A DNA stretch of 57,923 nucleotides from Pontibacter fetidus (GTDB lineage Bacteria > Bacteroidota > Bacteroidia > Cytophagales > Hymenobacteraceae): positions 1 to 57,923 of the forward strand of contig NZ_JAAEAA010000023.1 in assembly GCF_010119545.1 (NCBI RefSeq), in the 5' to 3' direction. The notes under the pieces are model-generated. The model was not told the origin of the DNA and made no database searches. It saw nothing but the letters and a program-made list of their open reading frames with translations. This document shows, piece after piece, positions 25,191-33,480 of the stretch. The number at the start of each line of letters is the position of its first letter. Positions within the stretch are counted from its first letter, which is position 1. The position numbers were made by a program, and so were the translations under genes.

Positions 25191-26363
25191 TTACTCAAAG
25201 TCTGAAGCTTTGCTTTTTTCAACTACAGTGCTGTTAAGTATTTCATCCGGAGGCGTATTTTGCTGCAAGTATACCGTTTGCGACGGGAAAGCAAATTCGG
25301 CACCGTGGCGCTCAACAATCTCCACTACTTTGTAGGTAATTTCCTCTTTAATGTTCACATACTCGTTCCAGTCCATCGACTCTACAAAGTATAGCACCAT
25401 GATGTTTTTAGAACTTGGCCCCAATGCCTGAAAACGTACTACGCCGTCCTGATTTGTATTGGGGTGGCTGTCTATAAACTGCTGTAGCTCGGTGGCAATG
25501 GCCCTGATCTGTGCAGAAGTAGTGTCATACGTCAACGTAATGTCGAAGCTAACTCTCCTGAATGTGCGCAGTGTCAGGTTATTCAGCGGCTTATCAATCA
25601 TGCTTTTGTTAGGCACGGTCACAAAAGTCTTTTCCAGGGTACGAATTCGGGTACTCCGGAAACCGATCTTTTCTATAGTTCCCGTAATGCCGCCGACTTC
25701 TACCAGGTCGCCTACAACAAACGGATGATCGAGGAAAATGGTGAAGGATGCCAACAGGTTCTCGAGACTCTCTTTGGCTGCAAACGCAATGGCCAGACCG
25801 CCTACGCCCAAACCTGCCACAAATCCCGCTACGTTCACGCCAAACACCGTCCCCAGCATAATCATCATGGAGAATATCACGACCATTACTTTACCGAAAT
25901 CCTTAAAGAAAGGAACCAGCTGATCGTCCATTTTAGAGGCGGTGCGTTCGGTGCGATGCTGGAAAATAAGCCCCACAAAATCTACCAAACGCAGTACTAC
26001 CCACGTGAGCGCCACAATTACAAATACCTGATAGGTACGGAACAGGAACGTTTTCAGGAACGGGTCACCTTTACGGATCTCGCTTGGGTCCATGGGGTAC
26101 TTAAGCACCTGGAAAGCAAAGTACAGGAACACCAGGAACAGTAATACTTCCAGTGGCTGAATAAGCAGGCGCCTGAAAGCTGGTAAATTATCTTCGTGCG
26201 AGAAGCGCTTTACCAGCTTGTAAAGTAAACTAGATACCAGCTTGGACAACAACGTTTTAAAGATGAAACCAAACAGCAAAATACCTGCAAACCATAGGTA
26301 ATTTGCTACAGTATTACCCAGGAACTCGTAACGTAATATTTCTCTCCAGGAGGTTAGATCCAT
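25191..26363 (-). CDS. MscS-family mechanosensitive ion channel
   Basis: 390 residues. Hydrophobic segments at about 20-42, 72-92, 112-135 and 160-185 precede the pore helix, which carries the glycine/alanine pattern GFVAGLGVGGLAIAFAAKE. The MscS beta domain follows (DHPFVVGDLVEVGGITGTIEKIG in parts), then the alpha/beta vestibule. It would open under membrane tension to release solutes in hypo-osmotic shock. The gene begins one base after the stop of the glutamate dehydrogenase gene, so the two are cotranscribed. The product is a little longer than E. coli MscS (286) because of extra N-terminal helices. Confidence 0.9.
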   Translation of the reverse strand: MDLTSWREILRYEFLGNTVANYLWFAGILLFGFIFKTLLSKLVSSLLYKLVKRFSHEDNLPAFRRLLIQPLEVLLFLVFLYFAFQVLKYPMDPSEIRKGDPFLKTFLFRTYQVFVIVALTWVVLRLVDFVGLIFQHRTERTASKMDDQLVPFFKDFGKVMVVIFSMMIMLGTVFGVNVAGFVAGLGVGGLAIAFAAKESLENLLASFTIFLDHPFVVGDLVEVGGITGTIEKIGFRSTRIRTLEKTFVTVPNKSMIDKPLNNLTLRTFRRVSFDITLTYDTTSAQIRAIATELQQFIDSHPNTNQDGVVRFQALGPSSKNIMVLYFVESMDWNEYVNIKEEITYKVVEIVERHGAEFAFPSQTVYLQQNTPPDEILNSTVVEKSKASDFE

Positions 26364-26364
26364 G

Positions 26365-27591
26365 TTATAGTAACTGGCTTAAGGCAATTTCGAAAGATGT
26401 TTTAGCGATCTCTGTGGAGGCTGCGCTTTTAGCATGTGTTTTCTCGAGCGCACGGGCTATAGTTGCAGAAATATCTGAGAAAATGGCTTCGTCGGTAATC
26501 TCTACTTCGCTCTCCATTAAATAAGCAAATACACGCGCCATGCCGCAGTTAGCAATAAAGTCCGGGATAACAGCTATGTTCTGGTCAGCAAATTCGCCGG
26601 TTGGGCCAAAGAATATTTCCGGGTCCTGGAACGGTACGTTAGCGCCACACGAAATAACTTCAAGACCACTGCTGATCATTTGCTGCAACTGGTCTTTGGT
26701 AACCAAACGCGAGGCCGCTGCCGGTATAAAGATCTCCGCATTTACAGACCAGATACGGTTGTTCACTTCTTCAAAAGATAGCAGGTTGTTGGCGCGTAAG
26801 GCATTGCCATGGCGGGTAAAAAACAGGTCCCTGATCTCTTCGAAACTATAGCCGTCGGGGTTTATAAGTCCGCCGGCTCTGTCAATGATACCAACTATAG
26901 TCGCGCCTTTTGCTGCCAGGTAGTAAGCCGCTGCAGCACCCACATTGCCCCAGCCTTGTATAATAGCCCGCTTGCCTTCAAACTTGCCACCCCAGATACC
27001 ATAGTAATGACGCACCGCTTCGGCCACGCCATACCCTGTGATCATATCAGCTATAGTATACTTGCGGGCTGCAGAAGGCGTATAGTTCGAGTCTTCAATA
27101 ACCTTAATTACACCCTGGCGCAGCTGGCCTATCTTGTTTATTTTCTGAGGTTCGGTAGCATGAAAGTGTCCGTTCACCACACCTTCCTGCGGATGCCATA
27201 AACCATAGTCTTCGGTTATCGGAATTACTTCGTGTATCTCGTCTACGTTCAGGTCGCCGCCAGTACCATAGTAGTTCTTAAGTAGCGGAATAACAGCTTT
27301 ATACCAACGCTCCAGCACACCACGTTTGCGAGGGTCGGCGGGGTCGAAGTTTATGCCAGATTTGGCACCACCTATAGCCGGACCGGAAACCGTAAACTTA
27401 ACTTCCATCGTTTTAGCCAGCGATTCTACCTCACGTTTATCCAGGCCTTTGCGCATGCGGGTACCGCCACCGGCAGCTCCGCCACGCAGCGAGTTTATTA
27501 CCACCCAGCCTTCGGCTTCTGTTTCAGCATCTTTCCATTCAAAAACTATTTCGGGTCTTTTATTCTCGAATTTAGCGAGTAAGTCTTTCAT
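26365..27591 (-). CDS. Glutamate dehydrogenase (Glu/Leu/Phe/Val dehydrogenase family)
   Basis: 408 residues. Substrate and catalytic region: GGAAGGGTRMRKGLD, MEVKFTVSGPAIGGAKSGINFD with the two conserved lysines, and GTGGDLNVDEI. The dinucleotide fold has the IIQGWGNVGAAAAYYL motif. It probably catalyses 2-oxoglutarate plus ammonia to glutamate, but GGAAGGGTRM departs from classical GDHs, so another amino acid cannot be excluded. Its gene holds five CTATAG words, whereas the two related dehydrogenase genes in the window have none. It lies between anmK (upstream, 61 bases) and the MscS gene (one base), probably one operon. Confidence 0.85.
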   Translation of the reverse strand: MKDLLAKFENKRPEIVFEWKDAETEAEGWVVINSLRGGAAGGGTRMRKGLDKREVESLAKTMEVKFTVSGPAIGGAKSGINFDPADPRKRGVLERWYKAVIPLLKNYYGTGGDLNVDEIHEVIPITEDYGLWHPQEGVVNGHFHATEPQKINKIGQLRQGVIKVIEDSNYTPSAARKYTIADMITGYGVAEAVRHYYGIWGGKFEGKRAIIQGWGNVGAAAAYYLAAKGATIVGIIDRAGGLINPDGYSFEEIRDLFFTRHGNALRANNLLSFEEVNNRIWSVNAEIFIPAAASRLVTKDQLQQMISSGLEVISCGANVPFQDPEIFFGPTGEFADQNIAVIPDFIANCGMARVFAYLMESEVEITDEAIFSDISATIARALEKTHAKSAASTEIAKTSFEIALSQLL

Positions 27592-27652
27592 GTTTATTTG
27601 ATGTTATTCGGGTTGTGGTGCAAAGGTACAAAATAAGTATAGAGCGTGCAGG

Positions 27653-28720
27653 TTAGCCCCAATAAATGGCGCCGCCTACACTGTTGCGGCTGGCTCCGGT
27701 TACAGTTTGTAAACTGTTGGTTTCGTTACGCCAGCGCAGTGTGCCTAAAAAAGCAAATACCAACGCTTCCTTAAAAGAGACGATCTCCGGAGCTGGCACT
27801 TCTATACTATAGTTTGGGCCGGCATATTGCTGCAGCAGTTCTATTAAGTATAAGTTAAAGGCGCCGCCACCGGTAGCCAGCAGGCGTTGCTTATAGTTGG
27901 CTGGCTGTAAGGCCCTGGCAATTTGTTGTGCAATGTGGTGACAGGTAGTATTTAGTTTATCAGCTATAGTTGCCGGGCTGTTAGCTATAGTTTGCAGGCT
28001 GTTTTCTAGGGCCCATTCTTTGCCCAGTGATTTCGGATAGGGCTGACTGAAATATGCAGGCGCGTTGAGTTTATCGAGAAGTGGTGTATCCAGTTTGCCG
28101 GAACGGGCCAGGTTGCCATCTTCATCGTAGTTCAGGCCGGCTTCGTTGGCAAGGGTGTTCAGCAACATGTTGCATACCGATATATCATACGCGATGCGCT
28201 GCCCGTTGTGGTTAAACGATATGTTGGAGATGCCGCCCAGGTTCAGGCAATAATCATACTCCGCGAAAAGCAGTTCGTCACCGATGGGTACCAAGGGTGC
28301 TCCCTGTCCACCCAGTGCAATATCCAGTGTCCGGAAGTCGCAAACTACAGGCAATTTGGTATAAGCAGCCAGGTAAGCGCCATTTCCTATTTGTAACGAA
28401 ATGTGTTTATCGGGTTGGTGAAAGATGGTATGGCCGTGTGAGGCAACAAAGTCGGGAGTAAGGTTGTTACGAAGTATAAACTGCTGTACCTGCTCACCCA
28501 TGTGCCTGCCGAAAGCATGATCGAGAGCAACTAAACTTTGGGCATCGGTAGTTTCGGCACCACGGAGAGAGTCAATCCAGGTTGCACTATAAGGTAATGT
28601 TTCAGCATTAAGTATATTATATATCCAATTTTTGTTTTTATACGTAAGTCTACAATACGCAATGTCCAGGCCATCCAGAGAGGTGCCGGACATTAAACCA
28701 ATCACGTGATAAGTATCCAT
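27653..28720 (-). CDS. anmK: Anhydro-N-acetylmuramic acid kinase
   Basis: 355 residues. The ATP/substrate motif MSGTSLDGLDIAYC (10-23) at the N-terminus, GHTIFHQP, a glycine-rich LNLGGISNIS and LLATGGGAFN are diagnostic. AnmK hydrolyses and phosphorylates anhydro-MurNAc to MurNAc-6-phosphate in peptidoglycan recycling. It is the first gene of the anmK/GDH/MscS unit. The divergent gene is an ArsR-type regulator 118 bases away. The length matches the family. Confidence 0.93.
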   Translation of the reverse strand: MDTYHVIGLMSGTSLDGLDIAYCRLTYKNKNWIYNILNAETLPYSATWIDSLRGAETTDAQSLVALDHAFGRHMGEQVQQFILRNNLTPDFVASHGHTIFHQPDKHISLQIGNGAYLAAYTKLPVVCDFRTLDIALGGQGAPLVPIGDELLFAEYDYCLNLGGISNISFNHNGQRIAYDISVCNMLLNTLANEAGLNYDEDGNLARSGKLDTPLLDKLNAPAYFSQPYPKSLGKEWALENSLQTIANSPATIADKLNTTCHHIAQQIARALQPANYKQRLLATGGGAFNLYLIELLQQYAGPNYSIEVPAPEIVSFKEALVFAFLGTLRWRNETNSLQTVTGASRNSVGGAIYWG

Positions 28721-28838
28721 GTGGCGAAGTTAAAAAAATGCTGATAAACAGTTCAGCCAAATAACGTAAGCCTCGTATATATCTTATTATGAATAGGATG
28801 TAAAATAATGTAGAAACTGTTAGGTATAATTTTAAATT

Positions 28839-29147
28839 ATGAAAAGTTTGTTATCTCGAATTGAATCAAAGAAGATAGATAAGGCGGCTGCCATGCTAAA
28901 AGTATTGGCTCACCCTAAAAGACTGGCTATTGTCGACCTGCTGGGTAAGGAGGAGAAAATGACTGTAACTGAGATATATAAGTATCTGAATCTGCCGCAG
29001 GCCATTGCTAGCCAGCACCTGATCACGCTAAAAGATAAAGGTGTACTCTCCTCGTTTAAAGTTGGTACAAAGATCTATTACTCGCTTTCGATCCCGAAGC
29101 TTATTGATGTAATTGATTGCCTGGAAGAGTGCTGTATTGATATCTAA
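28839..29147 (+). CDS. ArsR/SmtB-type winged-helix regulator
   Basis: 102 residues. The typical ArsR core is present: AMLKVLAHPKRLAIVDLLGKEEKMTVTEIYKYL in pieces, then the recognition helix QAIASQHLITLKDKGVL and the wing VGTKIYYSLS. The usual metal motif ELCVCD is absent from the recognition helix; the C-terminus has a Cys-Cys pair (CLEECCIDI) plus one more Cys that might be a redox or metal site. No metal transporter lies nearby, so the target is unclear. It is followed by a very strong terminator. Confidence 0.82.
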   Translation: MKSLLSRIESKKIDKAAAMLKVLAHPKRLAIVDLLGKEEKMTVTEIYKYLNLPQAIASQHLITLKDKGVLSSFKVGTKIYYSLSIPKLIDVIDCLEECCIDI

Positions 29148-29180
29148 TACCTCTACATTCTGTTAAGTCAGTTTGATCTG

Positions 29181-29240
29181 AAAAGACCAAAGGCTTCCGT
29201 TTTTGCTTTTAGTAAGCTAACGGAGGCCTTTGGTCTTTTT
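29181..29240. terminator. Long bidirectional terminator
   Basis: AAAAGACCAAAGGCTTCCGT (29181-29200) pairs almost perfectly with ACGGAGGCCTTTGGTCTTTTT-type sequence at 29220-29240; the loop is TTTTGCTTTTAGTAAGCTA-like. It separates the convergent arsR-type and hemA genes. Confidence 0.85.
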
Positions 29241-29282
29241 CATTCACTAAAAAAAATAAGCTATTCACTTATTTATATAGTG

Positions 29283-30557
29283 TTATAGTTCTATCTCTTC
29301 AGATTGATTTTCGAGGTTGAAAAGGTCGTTTAGCACATCGATCAGTGTCTCGGCTTCGCCACGCTTGCAGGCTGCTTTTAGTTGAAGTACCGGCAGTTTT
29401 ATGATCTTCTGCATCATAGATTTAGTGATACTATCTATGTGCTTTGCTTCTTCAGGGCCAAGCTTTTTGATGTAACGCGCTATTTCTTCCTGGCGGATGG
29501 TTTCCAGCGCATTTTTCAGCTTGTTTATAGTTGGCGACACTACCATTTCCTTCGACCAGTCGTTGAACTGCTCGATAGACTCCGCAATGATCGCTTTTAC
29601 TTTAGGTATAGAATTGATGCGCTGCTGTAATGCTTCTGATGCTTTGTTCTGGATAGTGTCTATATTATAAAGCAACACTCCCGGTATCGATTCCACATCA
29701 GTCTCTACACTACGCGGCACTGATAGGTCAACAAAAAACTTAAATGAAAGAATATCCAGGCGTTGGATCATTTCCTTTGTAAAGAATGGTGTTTCGCGGG
29801 CCACCGATGAGATGATCACATCCGCATCTTTCATTCCTTGCACGATATCTTCGAAAGGCAGTACCTGCATGTTGCACTCCTCGGCTAAGTGTTGTGCCTT
29901 AGCTAATGTGCGGTTGGTGATCTTTACATCCGTAAAGCTGCTGTCTTTCAGGTTACGGCACACGTCGGCACCAATCTCACCTAAACCAACAACTAAAATT
30001 TTCGGATCAACTATATCGGCAGTCAGTTCTTCTATCAGTTCTACTGCGGCATACGAGGTAGAGGCAGCACCATCGCGGAAGGCAGTTTCCTGCACTACAC
30101 GCTTGTTCGTGAAGAAAATGGTGTGCATCAGGCGGTGCAGGAACGGGCCGGCCGTATCGTTATCCGCAGACCACTGGTAAGCCTGTTTTGCCTGATTAGC
30201 TATTTGCATATCACCTACTACCTGCGACTCCAAACCCAGCGAAACATCGAACAGATGCTGCACGGCATCGTTGTGCTCGTTCAGGATGGTAAAGTAATCG
30301 AAGTACTGCGATATGTTGTCGATGCCTTTTGTAATGCCAAGCAACTTTACAATTTCTCGGCTATAGTCGGTATCGGCGTTGTAATAAACCTCGGTGCGGT
30401 TGCAGGTAGAAAGAACCAGAATATCAGTTGCCTGGATAAAATCCTTTAGCCTCTGGAGGAATTGCCTGCATGAGTTTTCATCTAAGGCAATCAGTTCCCT
30501 GATATCCAGCGGCGCTTTCTTGTAAGACAGGCTGATTGCTTTAAAATTCTGTAGCAT
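29283..30557 (-). CDS. hemA: Glutamyl-tRNA reductase
   Basis: 424 residues from the ATG at 30557 (MLQNFKAISLSYKKAPLDIRE). An upstream ATG at 30605 would add 16 residues, but a -7 box lies between the two starts, so the shorter form is preferred. The catalytic cysteine is Cys52 in LSTCNRTEVY. The NADPH domain is LVVGLGEIGADVCRNL, and a C-terminal dimerisation helix follows. It reduces glutamyl-tRNA to glutamate-1-semialdehyde, the first step of tetrapyrrole synthesis by the C5 route. It is divergent from the sensor kinase gene and stands alone; other hem genes are not in the window. Confidence 0.93.
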   Translation of the reverse strand: MLQNFKAISLSYKKAPLDIRELIALDENSCRQFLQRLKDFIQATDILVLSTCNRTEVYYNADTDYSREIVKLLGITKGIDNISQYFDYFTILNEHNDAVQHLFDVSLGLESQVVGDMQIANQAKQAYQWSADNDTAGPFLHRLMHTIFFTNKRVVQETAFRDGAASTSYAAVELIEELTADIVDPKILVVGLGEIGADVCRNLKDSSFTDVKITNRTLAKAQHLAEECNMQVLPFEDIVQGMKDADVIISSVARETPFFTKEMIQRLDILSFKFFVDLSVPRSVETDVESIPGVLLYNIDTIQNKASEALQQRINSIPKVKAIIAESIEQFNDWSKEMVVSPTINKLKNALETIRQEEIARYIKKLGPEEAKHIDSITKSMMQKIIKLPVLQLKAACKRGEAETLIDVLNDLFNLENQSEEIEL

Positions 30558-30581
30558 AGTGGCTGTAGAAATACTAAAGTG

Positions 30582-30589
30582 CAAATTTA
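30582..30589 (-). promoter_or_regulatory. -7 box of hemA
   Basis: TAAATTTG on the minus strand matches TAnnTTTG, with a predicted leader of about 18 bases. It decides in favour of the start at 30557. Confidence 0.5.
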
Positions 30590-30671
30590 CAGTTTGATTT
30601 ATCAAAAATAAAACTTACTTGCCCTTATTATTCAATTTATACTAAATTCAAATAATTTTCGTGTTCCCTGC

Positions 30672-31853
30672 ATGATACCCATCTATTCTCAGAAAAACAG
30701 GATAAAGTTTATAGTTGTAATAATTGCGCTTATAATAGGGGCAGCAACTATAACCTATACCAATATTCTGGTAAGTAAGTTATCTGAGCGGGAGCAGGAA
30801 CTGGTGCAACTATACGCTAAGGGCCTGCGCTACATGATTAACGCGCCCTCCGATGACAATATCGTATTTATAGAGGAAGAAATTCTGTCAGCCAACACCA
30901 CGGTGCCTGTTATCCTTACCGACGAGAAAGAAAATATACTTGACTCTAAGAATATCCACATCCCGGAAAACATTGCCGATGACCCGGAAAAAGTGAACGA
31001 GATGCTGCAGCGCCAGATCGAAAAAATGAAAGCGCAGCATGAACCGATTGTAGTGCCTTGGGCAGAAGGATCGGTGAACTATGTTTTCTATAAAGATTCG
31101 GACCTGCTGTCGCAATTGCGTTACTATCCGTATGTGCAGTTGATGGTTATTGCCTGCTTTGCACTGATGGCTTACTTTGCGTTTAGCTACTCGCGCAAAG
31201 CGGAACAGAACAGGGTTTGGGTTGGGTTAGCCAAAGAGACTGCACACCAGCTAGGTACACCGTTGTCGTCGCTGATGGCGTGGTACGAGTACATGAAAGC
31301 CAGTCCTAAATTTGAGAACGAACCTATAGTTGCCGAGCTTTGGAAAGATATCCGCAGGCTGGAGATTATAACAGAACGCTTTTCTAACATCGGCTCTGTA
31401 CCACTACTGCGCGATGAAAACATATTGCAGGTAACCCAAAATGCTATAAACTACCTGCAAAACAGGATATCGCGCAAAGTTGAGATGCAAGTGGTAACTA
31501 CTTTTTCGCCGGACATTACAGCTAAAGTAAATGTGCCGCTTTTTGACTGGGTTATTGAGAATATTTGTAAGAATGCAGTAGATGCCATGGAAGGTCGTGG
31601 AAGCATAACCTTGCAACTTATTTTACTAGGCAAAAGCAGCGTGGCAATTGACATAACGGATACGGGTAAGGGTATTCCGAAAAGTAAAATGGATTCGGTT
31701 TTTCTGCCTGGCTTTACTACCAAAAAACGTGGCTGGGGTTTAGGGTTAGCACTCGCCAAACGCATCATAGACAACTACCACCGTGGCAGGCTCTATGTAA
31801 AATCTTCGGAAGTTGGCAAAGGCACCACATTCCGTATCGTGCTGAATAGGTAA
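30672..31853 (+). CDS. Sensor histidine kinase
   Basis: 393 residues. Two membrane helices (about 11-32 and 152-173) flank a 120-residue extracytoplasmic sensor without recognisable fold. The phosphoacceptor is His192 in AKETAHQLGTPLSSL, an H-box typical of Bacteroidota kinases. The ATPase domain has the N box (NICKNAVDAME), the G1 box (DITDTGKGIPKSKM) and the G2 box (GWGLGLALAKRII). No response regulator gene is adjacent, so it is an orphan kinase. The signal is unknown. Confidence 0.9.
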   Translation: MIPIYSQKNRIKFIVVIIALIIGAATITYTNILVSKLSEREQELVQLYAKGLRYMINAPSDDNIVFIEEEILSANTTVPVILTDEKENILDSKNIHIPENIADDPEKVNEMLQRQIEKMKAQHEPIVVPWAEGSVNYVFYKDSDLLSQLRYYPYVQLMVIACFALMAYFAFSYSRKAEQNRVWVGLAKETAHQLGTPLSSLMAWYEYMKASPKFENEPIVAELWKDIRRLEIITERFSNIGSVPLLRDENILQVTQNAINYLQNRISRKVEMQVVTTFSPDITAKVNVPLFDWVIENICKNAVDAMEGRGSITLQLILLGKSSVAIDITDTGKGIPKSKMDSVFLPGFTTKKRGWGLGLALAKRIIDNYHRGRLYVKSSEVGKGTTFRIVLNR

Positions 31854-31954
31854 CTATATTTGGGAGTTAGAGAGTTGAAATCACGATGCTTACTAAGCTA
31901 TAGTTCAGATAGAAATCATTATAAATCAGTAAAATCCTCTTAATCACTGGTCTG

Positions 31955-32887
31955 TTGGAAATAGCAAAGTATAGCGCGAAGTATAAAGATGTATGGGATG
32001 CTTTTGTGGCAGCCTCTAAAAACGGCACCTTTCTGCTGCAACGCAACTACATGGACTACCACGCTGACCGCTTTGAAGACCATTCGTTGTTGTTTTATAA
32101 AAAGGGAAAACTGGTGGCGTTGCTTCCAGCGAATGTAGTGGGCAAAGAAGTGCAGTCGCATGGAGGACTGACATATGGTGGCGTGATAAGTGGGGCAACT
32201 ATGAAAGCACAGCTGATGCTGGAAGTTCTTGATGCGATGATTTTATACTTTAAAGAACTGGGTTTTGAAAGTATAAACTACAAAGCTATTCCGCACATTT
32301 ACCACCAGCAACCTGCCGAAGAAGACCTGTATGCTTTGTTTAGGAATAAGGCTGTGCTTTATCGCCGGGACCTGAATACGGTTATCCAACTCCAAAAACG
32401 CCTACCCTACAATACCCTCCGGAAACGCAAATTAAAGCAAGCAGCGCAGCTTGGCTTAGAAATAGCAGAGAGTCAGGATTATGAAGCCTTTTTAGCTATA
32501 AGCCGGCAGCTACTAGAGAATAAATATAACACAGCACCTACACACACCGCTGCAGAAATAAAGCTGTTGGCCAGCCGATTCCCAAGCAATATTAAACTAT
32601 ACACCACTATACAAGCAGGGGCAATGCTAGCTGGCATTCTGCTCTTCGAGACCCCAACAGTAGCGCATTGTCAATACATTGCAACCACAACTGAGGGGCA
32701 GGAACTAGGGGCCTTGGATATGCTTACTGATTACCTCTTTTCAGAAATTTATTGCAGCAAACGATACTTTAGTTTTGGCATTTCTACGCAGCAGGGTGGG
32801 CAACATTTAAACTATAGTTTGGTGCAGAACAAAGAAAGCTACGGTGGCCGAACTGTGGTACAGGATTTTTATTTACTCCACCTATAG
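31955..32887 (+). CDS. FemAB/GNAT-like acyltransferase
   Basis: 310 residues from a TTG start (LEIAKYSAKYKDVWDAFV). The layout resembles the two-lobe FemAB/BioF2-type GNAT fold: an N-terminal lobe with GTFLLQRNYMDYHADRF and VALLPANVVGKEVQSHGG in parts, then a C-terminal lobe with LYTTIQAGAMLAGILLFE, AHCQYIATTTEGQELGALDMLTDYLF in parts, and YFSFGISTQQGGQHLN near the end. This arrangement is common in proteins said to add groups to peptidoglycan or polysaccharide. The substrate is unknown. The stop is a TAG within a CTATAG palindrome. Confidence 0.75.
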   Translation: MEIAKYSAKYKDVWDAFVAASKNGTFLLQRNYMDYHADRFEDHSLLFYKKGKLVALLPANVVGKEVQSHGGLTYGGVISGATMKAQLMLEVLDAMILYFKELGFESINYKAIPHIYHQQPAEEDLYALFRNKAVLYRRDLNTVIQLQKRLPYNTLRKRKLKQAAQLGLEIAESQDYEAFLAISRQLLENKYNTAPTHTAAEIKLLASRFPSNIKLYTTIQAGAMLAGILLFETPTVAHCQYIATTTEGQELGALDMLTDYLFSEIYCSKRYFSFGISTQQGGQHLNYSLVQNKESYGGRTVVQDFYLLHL

Positions 32888-33480
32888 TTTCCTTCCCTCT
32901 TATAGTTATTATATCCGTCTTTTAAATTCAAGGTAAGTTTTAGGTCTGTTTATAATCTTTACTATAAATATATAGTATGCACGCATACTGTTTTTAAACT
33001 ATAGCTTTGATAAGTTCAATATATAGGTTTTTGAATATTAAGCGTAAGAGCTAAAATCTAATTCATAGCATAGTTTAAAGGATTATAAAAAGTTTTTTAT
33101 AGGACTTAAGTAATGCTATGTGCCTAAGGGTTGATACAGCAATATTATATATTGTATATAAATAAGATGATATGAATCTGTAGTATTGCTGAATTGGAAA
33201 AGTGTTAATCCTTCTATAACTTCTATAATTAATGCATAAAAGGGCTTAATGCGATAACGCCTATGCCTTAAAAGTGCCTTTTTTACTTTAATTAAGCCAA
33301 TAATTGCCGATACAAGAAAAATGGCAATAGCAGTTAAAAAATTGAAATTCGGAGCAAAAACTATGAAAAATTCTATTCCGCCACCTATGCTCCGGAATCG
33401 ACCCGTTAAACGCTATATGTGTTTAAACGATCAATACGCTATTAGGTTATCTTAAATATTAGTTTACCTTATTTCACCCT
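32888..33480. other. AT-rich 593-base leader region with five stacked inverted repeats
   Basis: It contains AGTATGC/GCATACT (32974-32989, followed by T5; possibly the terminator of the upstream gene), CATAGCAT/ATGCTATG (33064-33120, with an inner A/T hairpin), CAGCAATA/TATTGCTG (33137-33191), ATTGCC/GGCAAT (33303-33328) and ATTCGGAGCA/TGCTCCGGAAT (33347-33398, one-base bulge). A 30-codon frame (33363-33455) is visible but unsupported. The giant gene begins at its end. No confident promoter box was found. Confidence 0.45.

Noticed and set aside
33363..33455. 30-codon frame just before the first giant gene
   Set aside because: It overlaps an inverted repeat; the predicted peptide (MKNSIPPPMLRNR...) has no supporting feature, so it is mentioned only within the gap entry.
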